From Cycas panzhihuaensis (lineage: Eukaryota > Cycadophyta), in the NCBI GenBank assembly GCA_023213395.1, contig CM041465.1, forward strand, positions 241,869,741 through 241,933,740: a stretch of DNA of 64,000 nucleotides, read 5' to 3'. Under the pieces are notes generated by a model. The model was not told the origin of the DNA. It ran no database searches and saw nothing but the letters and a program-made list of their open reading frames with translations. Made by a program: the position numbers and the translations under genes. Every line of letters starts with the position of its first letter. Position 1 is the stretch's first letter. This document shows positions 1 to 9,830 of this stretch, in pieces.

Positions 1-883
1 ATAAGAAAAGAGAAGAAAGGTGGTTAGCCTCAAAATGGCTAACCCCCCAAGACACACACCTCCACACTGTCCAAGCATATAAACATCAAGTAAAGATAGT
101 ATAATAAAAGATAACATAGGGGTGACATGCCATAATAAAGTTCTAAATATTGCTAACGTTGCAAAAGTTGCGATGTGCAACTTTTGCAACCCCCAAACTA
201 ATCTAACACCTAAAGGCAAAGTAGGGTCTAACTAAGGGCTACAATTCCTACCTATGTAAGGCTCACAAAGCTAGAGCAAGCACAGTAATGGGCTACGTAC
301 GCTACTACCAATGGTGGCCTCTCTTCTAGAGGAGAAAGAGAAGAGGTGGAGAAGGGGGTTGCCCTTGAGGAGAAGGCCTTGCTGGGCTATGGAACCTGCC
401 TTGACTCCTTTCACTCACCTTTTTTGGAACCTCTCCCTCATTGCCTCCTTAGGGAAACTAGGGAAGAACTAGAAGGAATGGTAGACACAGAAGGAAAAGA
501 GGAGGGATTACCTCTTATGTATAGTACAAAACTGACAAATAAGGGGTGTTATAGGATATTCCAACCAGTTTTAAACAACTTCAGAGAAACCAAACATAAT
601 GAGGAAGAATACCTATTGTGGGTAGATTAGGAGTAGATCTACTTAAGGAAATAGAAGAGGAGGGTAGCCCTGCAAGGTTTGCAGGTGAAACCCTATGGAG
701 CCTACCAAACATGAAGAGAAAACAGATGCATAATGGTCCTGCAAATGAACCAATCAATCATGCAATGAAAATAAAGATGTGCTTCAATTTATCTTTCTGA
801 AATTGACCAAGGCAAAGGATAAAAGTGTACCTATACTTACCTATGTTGACTCATCCATACCCATTCCTGATAGTTGAGAAACA
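1..883 (-). repeat. 3' LTR of element A (partial)
   Basis: It matches 14046-15709 of the right LTR and ends with GAAACA, just as the right LTR does. The outer part lies beyond the window start. About 770 bases present in the right LTR (roughly 14790-15580) are missing here at about position 722, and a short extra stretch near 750-790 has no partner. The missing part includes the GTAC palindrome cluster. ORFs seen inside it are not conserved between the two LTRs and are treated as chance. Confidence 0.85.
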
Positions 884-901
884 TTGCCCCCTTGGCCGTA
901 G
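884..901 (-). other. Polypurine tract of element A
   Basis: On the minus strand GGCCAAGGGGGCAA directly precedes the LTR start TGTTTC. This is the expected plus-strand primer for reverse transcription. The same block occurs at the matching place in elements B and C. Confidence 0.75.
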
Positions 902-956
902 AGCCTCATTGCTTAGAAGCGCAACATGATGGCAAATGCTGGCAACAAAATGTTAG

Positions 957-958
<2 letters not shown>

Positions 959-1002
<44 letters not shown>
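959..1002. repeat. (AT)n microsatellite
   Basis: About 21 uninterrupted AT units lie just inside the 3' LTR of element A. Element B has only a short, mixed TATA-rich stretch at the matching place, so this is a local expansion. Confidence 0.95.
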
Positions 1003-1394
1003 CAATGATATGAACCAAGGGCAACAATGAGTGTCATGGTGGAACGTGTGGACATAGAGATGAGGAAGAGACGACATAAGAATTACCTATGTGTCACCCT
1101 ATAGTCGACTGGTAATGATAATAAATGAGGGGGATGCCCCCATCATAGTAGTAAAAGAAAAAAGGTGGTGATGGCCACAAATATGATGCAACAGACATTA
1201 TGAATGCAGTGTTATATACATAAGTAAGTCAAGATAGTGAGGATTATGTACCAAGAGTAGTGCTAAGGGTGGAGTAAGGAAACAAACTTGGTGGTCACCA
1301 TAGTTTAACCTCATTAGCAGTGAGCTTTCAGAGATGTGAACAGATTGCAATGTGAAGGAAGGGATGACCCGAGACTTGGGTGCCTAGGTAACCA

Positions 1395-1880
1395 AACAAG
1401 TCTCTCAAGGGGCATCATCGAGGAGAGGGAGATAATGCTCAAGGATGAGACAAACAAGATTGTCTTCCTTAGTGTTACGATCCAAAGGAATGTGTCAGAT
1501 ATTGATAGAGGAGAAATAAGCCAAAAGAGACCTAGTGGTTGGGGTGAGGGGCCTCAAGCATGGGTAACGCACCTAGTAGACCTGGGTGAGATGGGACACC
1601 ACAACCTGAGAGTCACAAAAGAGAATGATGGGTCCATGATGGAAGCAGAATACATCGGTAAGAGCTTCAATAATAGTTGTGTATTCAGCTTCGTTATTAG
1701 TGGCTTTAGGAAGGAAAACCATGAAATGCATGTAGTCATATCTGGAGGGGTCATAGAGGATCCACGTAGTGGTAGAGAGGTCTGGGTTACCACAATTTTC
1801 ACTGTCGATGAAGATGAGTAATGCCATAGTAGGAGAAATAGAAGTCTTAATAGGCAAGTGAGAGAAAAAGTGTCGGTAGG
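1395..1880 (-). pseudogene. Second RNase H (archaeal-like type) of element A
   Basis: The minus strand reads as an RNase H fold. The first Asp lies in FIDSENCGNP (codon at 1804-1806), the Glu in TNNEAEY, and the second Asp in LFCDSQVVVSHLTQVY. A degraded HIP...N.ED..V tail follows a stop, near 1450-1490. This order of acidic residues and the NNEAEY / DSQ signatures are those of the extra archaeal-like RNase H that Tat-group elements are known to have gained. It probably removes RNA from RNA:DNA hybrids during reverse transcription. It lies about 4 kb downstream of integrase, beyond the antisense gene and next to the polypurine tract, rather than next to the first RNase H. Matching copies sit at 43250-43740 and 30540-30960. 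The frame is broken by a stop after the DSQ block, so it is no longer functional. Confidence 0.75.
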
Positions 1881-1935
1881 ATTGATGAACGAAAAAGACT
1901 TAACAGGGTGAAACAATCATGAGGGGATCAAGTGG

Positions 1936-2397
1936 CTATGAATAGGGGCTATAAAGGGTAGGAGGACCTAAGGATGAGGCTACCCAAGGATGAGGAGACT
2001 GACCTGATAGACGGGAAGGATGAGGAATCGAAAAGGCTCCTCTAGGGGTCCCAAAGGTCATTGAAAGAAATGAGGCGTGGTCCCAGATGGGAAGAGCGCT
2101 TTCTTTAGGAGCCCTGGACAAATAAATGGGCAAAAAATTTGAGTTTAGGTTGGCAAAAATAAGCCAAAGGAGTATAAACACATGTATGTTTAGAGATGGC
2201 ATGAAGATCAAGGTGAAAAGGGGCTTCACGAGACTGAAAGGGGATGCCATAAATACACTCAAAGGGTGAGGAGAGAAGAGGGCCACAGAGGCAAAATGGG
2301 AGATGAACCCAGAAGGAAAAGGTAATGAGGAGAGAGAGATGGTCCTAGGAGCTATTGTGGAAGGAAAAAAGGAGAAGGTGCTCATCGGGAGCCCCAC
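1936..2397 (-). other. Conserved leader ORF before the second RNase H (element A)
   Basis: A 153-codon minus-strand ORF begins just past the TATA box of the antisense gene and runs toward the second RNase H. Its N-terminus (MG.P...) and later blocks resemble the minus-strand reading at 43874-44209 in element B, which starts at the same point. It is rich in Ser, Pro, Phe and Leu with no motif I recognise. It may be an N-terminal extension of the RNase H reading frame. It may equally be the chance reading of the antisense gene's upstream region, where shared ancestry alone would keep the resemblance. Function unknown. Confidence 0.25.
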
Positions 2398-2398
2398 C

Positions 2399-2407
2399 TA
2401 TATAAGG
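2399..2407 (+). promoter_or_regulatory. TATA box of the antisense PMD gene (element A)
   Basis: The sequence CCCCACCTATATAAGGAAA occurs here and, with the same flanks, at 44205-44223 in element B. Element C has TATATAAAT at 32401. The box lies 691 bases before the main exon in A, 659 in B and 683 in C. A block reading GAGATCAGRCCATTAGAT about 110 bases downstream is also kept. Position and sequence suggest a plus-strand promoter independent of the LTR. Confidence 0.6.
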
Positions 2408-2917
2408 AAAACTCAGTGAAAATGGGATTCATTTTCACAGGTTCACAATCGAACCGGAGCTATTTTCCTTATGCAGCAGAGCACTGCCCAACTTCAGAGG
2501 TACACAAAGGGAGATCAGGCCATTAGATTAAGGTGAGAAGATAGTTGTTGGGACCCAGGAGATGAGATGGCAATGGCCAGGCCAGATCTAGTGAGTGGAT
2601 CACCCCCTACCCTTTCCATTTCATCATTTGAAGTTGATGTGTTTTTAAGTTTTTGTTAGGTAACCTTTGGCCCCTTAAGGGCATATTGGGATCTCTTGAA
2701 GCCCTATTTAGGCCTAGAGAGAGGAAGGATTAGGGCATTAGGTAGCCCTGGTCCTGGTGGGTCTGAATATAGCCCACTCAAGAAAAAATTTTGGGTTTTC
2801 TTGGGTAAAATCTCCCCTTTTGTGAGGGGTGTCATTGGCCCCGTAGGAAAGATTGCGGTGCCACAAAATTTACTATGGGGCTGCTGAGATTACATTGAAA
2901 ATTCAATAGGGCCCCAT

Positions 2918-2947
2918 GCTAAACTCTACGGTACTATAGAGTTTAGC
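2918..2947 (+). other. Hairpin with 11-bp stem and GTAC loop (element A)
   Basis: The arms GCTAAACTCTA and TAGAGTTTAGC pair perfectly around an 8-base loop, CGGTACTA. Element B has the same structure at 44700-44729 with arms GCTAAACTTAG / CTAAGTTTAGC and loop TGGTACTG. Three arm positions differ between A and B, and each is matched by a pairing change on the other arm. It lies in the probable upstream intron or 5' leader of the antisense PMD gene. Confidence 0.7.
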
Positions 2948-3089
2948 GTGAGGTGGAGACCTACAAACTAAAAAACCCAAAGGATCGGCCCAAAGGAGTG
3001 CCAAACTTAGCGAAGAGGGGCTAAGAGACAACCCTAAAGGCAGATAGATAGATACATAGGTGTTCTAACTAGTTTTGGGTGCTCGACAG

Positions 3090-5036
3090 GTAATTATCGC
3101 AATGGACAACTATGAAAACATTAGAATGACGATGATGAGCTTCATAGAGATGATGACTCAAGGAGATAGGCAAACCCTCGGGAGGTGCAGTTTAGTGAAG
3201 ATTATTAGGATGCTGTAGTACACTTTAGACTAGCATCTCCTGGTTGATATTATTGCCCACTTAGATTGTTAGTGGTATGTATTCCACCTCCCCCAAGTTG
3301 AGGACGTCACCATCACACCAGGAGACACACAGAGGATCCTGGGAGTACCTGTGGCAGGAGCACCAGTGTCGCTATGGGCATTACCTAGTAATGATGTTGT
3401 GCACAGGGAGGTAGCCACATTCTTCATGGGCCAGGACAGATGGAAGAGGTAAGGGATACCTATGTAGAGTATGGTTATCTCATACATTCCTCAGGTAAGG
3501 AAATTGATCACACTAGGCATTCTATTTCAGATCTCTCAAAAATAAAACTACAGAGACATTCCTAGTAGCTGGATAGATACAGTGAGGAGGTGTGAGGCTG
3601 GGGAGAGGATGGATTAGGCCACCCTGATAGTGGTGAACCTAATCGCCTAGCTAGATGCCATCAGAGTGATAGGGAGAGGAGGTTTCTCTTACAGCACACT
3701 GCTGCAGTGCTAGTTTTTTTATCACTTTGGAGCGGTGGCACTAACAAGAGGACCACATCTTATCTTAGTATGGGTTCCTATGGTCCACAGGTGGCAGACT
3801 TAATTTAGAGGGACCAAGGACCAAGTGCACATCCGACACTCGGTGGAGGCAATATCGTTAGACCTCTTCACTATGGTAAATTATACGATAGACCTATATA
3901 GAGGGGTAAGGTGGGATAATGATGATGAGGCAGGTGGAGCAGGTGGCCCTGGGGGAGATGATGATGATGACGAAGGTGATGGGATTGTCCCATCATGAGT
4001 AGCAGGTGACGAGGCCAGTCTATCAGGGATTGCAGGAGGTGAGGTGGGGCCTTTGGGAACCGTAGGAGGAGAGGTAGGTCCTTCAGGAGCTGCAGGCCAC
4101 CCTGCACATTAGTCAAGAGGCTGAGGATAGTCGGGAGAGCTAGAGTAGTGGTGTCAGTGATAGCTAAGGAGGGTGGAGGCAATGCTCTGGCAGGCCAGGT
4201 TATTGGAGAGGTGGTACTAGAGGAGGAGGAGATACCAACAGATCGAGGAGGTCCCAAGGAGGAGGTGGTCATCCGAGTCAAGGAGCCGATGATCCTAAGA
4301 GATGAGATGCTACTTTTTCTTATCATCTTTCGATCACTAGGTATCTAGATGTTTTATTTTGATTTGGTTTATTTGGTATACATATACTGATGTATATAGT
4401 GACATATGGTGTGTTTGACTTTGTAGAAGCAATGAAGATGGGGAGATTAGTTGAGGCAATAGTCTAGGAGATGTTCCCCTGGGTCTATTCAGAAGGGCAA
4501 CCTCCTATTTAGGTGGGAGAGGAGCCGCAGTCAGTAGAGACTCATACAACAACATTTATCCAATTGGTCTAGGCTAGAGATGTGTGGGTAGTAGAGTCCT
4601 AGGAGCATCAAGCAAGAGTGGGACAGCTACAGGGAGAGCTGGACGGGACCCATGTAGAGAGAGATGCCTTACGAGGTTGGGTCTAGGTGTTGAAGAGTCA
4701 AGGAGGAGAAGGTGGTGATGCAAAGAGGCACATCTGGGTGGCCATGCTAGAGGAGTGATTATAAGGGATGGAGGAGAGGCTCTAGAGAGTAGAGGATGAG
4801 AGAGATCATATATAGGCATGATACGATCAACTGGTAGATCAAATAGCATCGAGGTTATTGCGAAGAAGGACTCATACTCACACAGTGGAAATGACCCCAA
4901 GGAGGCCTCAAGATGAGGGGAGTGAGGTAGGGAGTTCCTAGAGGCATAGGAGGAGCTTAGGAGGTATGTGATCCCCCAGGGAGGGATCACATCGACCAGG
5001 AGACAATGCACCATGAGCAGAGGAGCACCAGAGAGT
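3090..5036 (+). pseudogene. Antisense plant-mobile-domain-like gene of element A
   Basis: The main exon begins after a splice-like acceptor (CGACAG) and stays in one frame without an indel for about 1 kb from 3090. Its start reads VIIAMDNYENI. It then gives blocks typical of the plant mobile domain: LLVDIIAHLD, FHLPQVEDVTITPGDTQRI, VPQVRKLI...LFQIS.K and FSYSTLLQC. An EAISLDL block and a D/G-rich acidic tract follow. About ten in-frame stops, all TAG or TAA, each one transition from CAG, CAA or TGG, break it. An AT-rich probable intron (about 4341-4426) separates a second exon that matches the coiled-coil exon of element B. PMD proteins of plants act in chromatin silencing and gene expression, and relatives occur in transposable elements; a role here is inference. 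Its 3' end faces the integrase 3' end. Confidence 0.75.
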
Positions 5037-5795
5037 AGGGTGTATTAGGTTTTGATTTAGGGAAGCACTAGACCTCCAAGGAGTCACCATATATTACCAC
5101 ATGATTGTAATCCTCCCTACAAGGATTCCAACTTCCCGTGGATGATGTACTATACTATTTGTATAATATAACACATTATAGTTTTTATGTATATAGATAG
5201 GGCCATTGGCACCCAATTTGATATATGATGGTGTATGATGACACATGATAATATATTGTGTTGTATTTGCTTCTATATATACATTTGTATATACATGTAT
5301 ATGAGTGCACAAGTGCACGAGGAGCTATAGATCATGATGGTTTTGATTGCTAGATATATGATTTATGTTATAGGATTATTTGAGTTGTACATACTTCTTT
5401 TCATATAGGGCCACATTCTTAGCAGGTACACATGATCACCATGAGCATCAGTGATAGGCGTATGTGGGGCTAGGAGATAAGGGGCCATACATACCCATCA
5501 TTGGAGCATAGTAGAGTATGCAAAGGAAGCACCGGTGAGAAAAGGGAGTAACGGTACTCGAGTAGGTCATCCTAGTTAGGGATTGCTTCTAGGCTCAGGG
5601 GCAATAGGGACAACACACCCAATTAGGAGGACAAGGCCCCCAGAGAAAGGGGAACAAGAGGTCCCATGGGAGGAACCCAAAAGGACTAAGTAGGCCACCC
5701 TAAACCTCCATTCTACCTATGATTAAGGGGAATGGGGGGCATACTTAGGGTGGTAGCTTAGGCTCATTTCAGAGTAAAAGGAGATAGAGAAGTGG
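5037..5795 (+). other. 3' tail of the antisense gene and spacer to integrase (element A)
   Basis: There is no coding signal. The part 5058-5160 (TTAGGGAAGCAC...CCTCC, then an AT-rich stretch) matches 46810-46900 in element B, so it looks like a conserved 3' untranslated end of the plus-strand gene. Position 5747-5776 carries one copy of the GGTAGYTTAGGCTCATTTCAGAG motif that is amplified in element C. Confidence 0.5.
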
Positions 5796-6950
5796 TCATA
5801 CGTAAAATTTCTTTAGGAACTTTCTATTAATGGCTTTCTCGAATTTAAGACCTTTTAAGGTTGTGGTCCTATAAGCACCATTATTTAGGCTCTCAAGAAC
5901 AATGAAGGGGCCAACCCATTTAGGTCTGAACTTGGATAGGTGATCATGAAGATATTCCAATTTGAGGACATGGTCCCCAAGATGCAAAGGGCGAAGGTAA
6001 AGGCACTTATCATACGTCCTCCATGCCCTAGCTTTTAAAGTGAGGTTTGCTTGGTAAGCAATCAAGCATGTTTCATCCAAGGCCCCGAGGTCTAAGAGGT
6101 GAGTCTGGCAGAGAGACTCCCCATCAATAAGACCCTGAAGAGAGACTCATAAAGAGGGAATCTCTACTTCTAATGGGAGAACTGCCTCTATTTTGTACAC
6201 TAGGAAGAAAAGGGCCATTCCCATAACTGTGTGGATAGACGTGCGATACACCCATAGGGCAGAAGGGAGTTAGAGGTGCCAATCTTTTTGAGATTGGGCT
6301 ATGGTTTTCTGTAAGATGTTTATAAGGGTTTTGTTAAATGACTCAACTTGGCCATTGGCCTGGGGGTAATAGGGAGAGGAGGTTTTGTAAGAAATTTTGA
6401 ATTTCTCATAGAGTTCGTCCATCTCCTTATTATAGAAAGGAGTTCTATTATCCATGATTAGGACATCGGGGACTCCAAAACGACAAATGATGTGCTGATA
6501 GATGAAGTTAACTATTGTCTTACCAGGGGTATAAGACAGAGAGACCACTTTGACCCATTTAGTGAAGTACTCTATCGCAGTCAAGATGAACTTGTGCTAT
6601 GATGAAGAAGGTGGGAATATGGCTCTAATAAGGTCCAACACCCATCAGGAGAAGGGCCATGGAGATATGATAGGATGAAGGGCCTCAGAAGGCAAGTGGG
6701 TGATGTTGGCATGCTCTTGGCATTGCTGACATCTCAGGGCATAGGCATAGGCATCCTTGAAGAGGGATGCCCAGTAATACCCCATGCAAAGGATCCTTTG
6801 GGCCATGGATTGGCCCCCAAAATGACCTTCGCAAATGTCGTTGTGGTATTCATGGAGTATTTGGTCTGCTTCGTCATGGTTGACGTAATGGAGAAGGATC
6901 CCATTAAAGGATATCTTATATAATACTTCACCCATGAGGAAGTATTGCAT
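5796..6950 (-). pseudogene. Integrase of element A
   Basis: The order is a zinc-binding HHCC domain (HNDICEGHFGGQS ... LRCQQCQ, about 6720-6880), a catalytic core (6270-6600) and a C-terminal GPF/Y region (KWVGPFIVLES, about 5900). The core shows LTAIEYFTKW, DVLIMDNRTPF and YYPQANGQVESFNKTL. The second and third acidic residues are present. The usual first Asp (as in DYFTKW) is Glu, a change also seen in elements B and C. Integrase joins the DNA copy to the host chromosome. A stop lies between the zinc and core domains, and others lie before the C-terminal domain. Tat-type integrases end without a chromodomain, and none is seen here. Confidence 0.85.
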
Positions 6951-7199
6951 GGCAGTAGCCTAAATATGTGAGCTAACTTTATCACTGGCTTTGGGATGGT
7001 ACTGCTACTGGGTAAGGTATTGTATAATGTCCCCATACCACTCACTATCGATAAGTGGATGAGGAGGAGAATCCTCAATGGCTAAAATGGGATCGTCAGG
7101 CAAAGAGTCATCAATGGGAATGCCAAAAGGGTTTAGGACAGGGGTGTCGACAAGTTGCTCGGCCACTACCATCCATTTCTTTGACTTCCTATTAATGAT

Positions 7200-8350
7200 T
7201 TGGAGGTTAAATTCCTAAAGGAGGATGGCCCACTTGCCAGTCCTACCTGTTAGGTTAGATCGGGTAAGCCAGTATCTTAGGGGATCAGACTAGACGATCA
7301 CTCGAGTAGTGTTTCCTAGCAAGTAGTGCATAAACTTCTTGGTAGCATGCATGAAGTGGAGGCACTCCTTCTCGATAGGTGAGTAGTTAAGTTTAGTAGC
7401 CACGAAAGTGCGACTAATAAAATAGATAGCACTTTCAGTTCCTGAATCATCCTCTTGGGCGAACATAGCACCCAAGGACTCGTTGGTAGCTGAAGTATAG
7501 AGAATGAATGGTCTATCAAAGAGAGGGGGCGCTAACATTAGGGTAGAAGTGAGGGCTTCCTTAAGCTCTTCAAAGGCTTACTGGGCCTTTGAAGACCAAA
7601 TGAATTGGGCCTCTTTCTTTAACAGGTTGGGAAGGGGCTTGGCATTTATGGTAAAATTTACCAGGAAACACCTAAGAAATCCAAGCCTACCTAAGAATGA
7701 CTTGATCTATCATTAGGTTTTAGGAGGTAGCATGTCAAGTATGGCCTTGACTTTGGCAGGGTTGATTTGGATTCCTTATTTTGAGACTAGAAAACTAAGG
7801 AGTTTACCAACTATTACAATAAACACGCATTTGAGGGGGTTGAGTCTTACATGGTATTCATGATATCGTGTGAAGATGGCTTGCAAATTAGAAGGATGGT
7901 GCACCCTAATGTGTGAGAGACCCATCATATCGTCCATGAAAACCTCTAAGGCTTTGTTAATAAGGTTATAAAAGATGAATTGCATCACCCTTTAGTAGGT
8001 GGTGCCTACATTCTTTAGTCAAAAGGGCATCGCCTTATAGGCAAAGGTGCCTGAAAGGGTAGTGAAGGTTGTTTTATAATGGTCTTTGGGAGAAATTTAG
8101 ATTTAGTTATAACCTGACAAGCCATCCATCAAGGACATGACTTCAAAACTGGTAGTTCGATTAATGATTTGATCGAAGAAGGGGAGTGGGAAGTTATCCT
8201 TAGGACATATGTTATTGATGTCATGAAAATCAACATATATCCTAATCATCCCATTCTTTTTGGCAATTGGGACAATGTTGGATACACCTTTGAGGTAGTC
8301 GATACAAGTGATTAACCCTGCATGTAGGAGTTTTCAACTTCCATTTTGAT
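7200..8350 (-). pseudogene. Reverse transcriptase and first RNase H of element A
   Basis: The reverse transcriptase starts near 8350 (IDYLKG..NIVPIAKKNG), passes through a CPKDNFPLP-like block, SLMDGLSGYN and the catalytic EVFMDDMMGL (about 7930), and ends near 7760. It is followed by the first RNase H at 7290-7538 (RPFILYTSATNESLGAM ... NYSPIEKECL). In active Gypsy RNase H the first block carries an Asp (TDAS-like); here it reads TSAT. Tat elements are known to have a weakened first RNase H together with a second one. A tether and connection region (WAILLQEFNLQI) leads into integrase. Frameshifts and stops make it non-functional. Confidence 0.85.
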
Positions 8351-8359
8351 GGCAGCTAA

Positions 8360-9335
8360 AAGTTTAGGGTGAATGGGGCATTATTTTTTACGCATGGGGC
8401 AAGCACCCGGAATAGTAGTAAGATTGTGGGTAATGATTGAAGGGTTTATTCTCTTCATATCAGAATAATCCCATGTCAAGACATCTCGAAATTCCTAGAA
8501 TAGAAGGGTGTGCTTATTCATTTCATCAGGAGAGCATTTTGCTCCCACCTTTATGACCTTACCTAAGGCAAGGACTATGTCCTTGGTTGCCCCAATGCAC
8601 ATAGCATTCTCTTTCTCAAACTGAAGGGGGGATCTGTCAATAGGAGGGGGCAGAATAGGAGATGGATTTAGGTTGGTGAGGGATGACCCAATAGCTAAGA
8701 CCTTCTAATAACCAAGCTATGGTGACTAGTAGGGAGATTGGGCACAGAGCCTGCCAGATGATCAAGTAAAGCTCGTCATCTTCGAAGTAATCCACCCTAT
8801 GGATGACCACACCTCGAGAAGATGAAGGGAGAGGGGTAGAAGAAGTAGTGGGACAATAGCGGTCAACCCACCACTCGACATACCAAAGGGACTCTTCGGA
8901 AGAGCTGGAAGGAGCCCTCATATGAAGAGTGACAGGAGGTTCCCCAGTTTCATTGCCCATGGGGGGCAATGAAAAAGGAGACATAACGATATGAGAGATT
9001 GTCTAGTCTGTAGGAGTGATAACATGTGATCTAAGGGAAGAGCTAGTTTCTTCAATAGTGGGTGCCCCCTACTTGTGCTTAGGAGAGATATGGGCTGAGG
9101 AAACCCATCATCCTCACCATCACACTGGTCTTCGCTAAGTATGGCGAGATACCCATAGCTCTCCACACCAATAGGGGCGAAGCGTATGAGATTGGAAGAA
9201 GATGATGAAGGACCTTCTTCCAAAGAGGACGGATTAGGGATGTCGATGGAACAAGTAGAAGCATGGGTAGAAAGACTCTTGTCGCCTTTTACTTAACCAT
9301 GAACCACTTGACGAGGTTGTCTAGTGGGAGGAGGC
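8360..9335 (-). pseudogene. Protease-RT linker of element A with conserved acidic motif
   Basis: This part of the polyprotein is rich in Ser and Pro and has no known fold that I recognise. One short block, VIHRVDYFEDDELYLI (about 8757-8806), is kept in elements B (HGVDYFEDDEALLEHL) and C (HGIDCFKNDEALVEHL), while the surrounding linker is poorly conserved. That contrast suggests a functional contact or cleavage region. An upstream block, FAPIGVESYGYLAILSEDQ, also matches B (FTPISIGSYGYFASLSDNK). Confidence 0.55.
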
Positions 9336-9339
9336 TCTT

Positions 9340-9830
9340 ACGAGACAACCATTATTAACCCCTCATAGATAAATTTAAGTTGTCCCCATCAGGATGAGCT
9401 CACATCTCTCATTTGGTTGAGCCATGGGTGTCCCAACAAAAGGTTGTAGTTGACACCAACATCAAGAACTGCAATTTCGGTGAGGATAGTCTTGTCCTTA
9501 AGGGTAAGTGGAATGGACATCGATCCCAACGGTGTCTTTTTGTTACTACCATAGCCTTGACACTACCATGGAACTAGCTCTAGGGCTAATATGTAAAGCT
9601 CTTGCATAACGTGCAGGGGCATGGCATTGACAGAAGAACCATTGTCTACGATAATTCTCTGTAAAGTACAATCAAGAGTATTAATAGTTATGGTGAAGGG
9701 GAAATTCCATTGGCATTCCCTTTCACTAGTTGGGGGAAAATCCTTAAGATCAAAGGAGATGATGGGTTCATGACTTGGGGTGACACCCAAGGCATGAATA
9801 GATGCATTACCTAATCCCAAGGCTTCTAGG
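9340..9830 (-). pseudogene. Aspartic protease of element A
   Basis: The active-site block reads IIVDNGSSVNAMPL (about 9620-9660), the Tat form of the retropepsin D-[ST]-G motif. It is preceded by WNFPFTITINTLDCTL and followed by GYGSNKKTPLGS and a hydrophobic LLGHPWL block, the second conserved retropepsin region. The enzyme cuts the Gag-Pol polyprotein. A stop follows the LVPW block, so the copy is dead. Confidence 0.8.

Noticed and set aside
5094-5318. 74-codon minus-strand ORF of TATA/CACA-rich text
   Set aside because: Low-complexity reading of the AT-rich 3' tail of the antisense gene.
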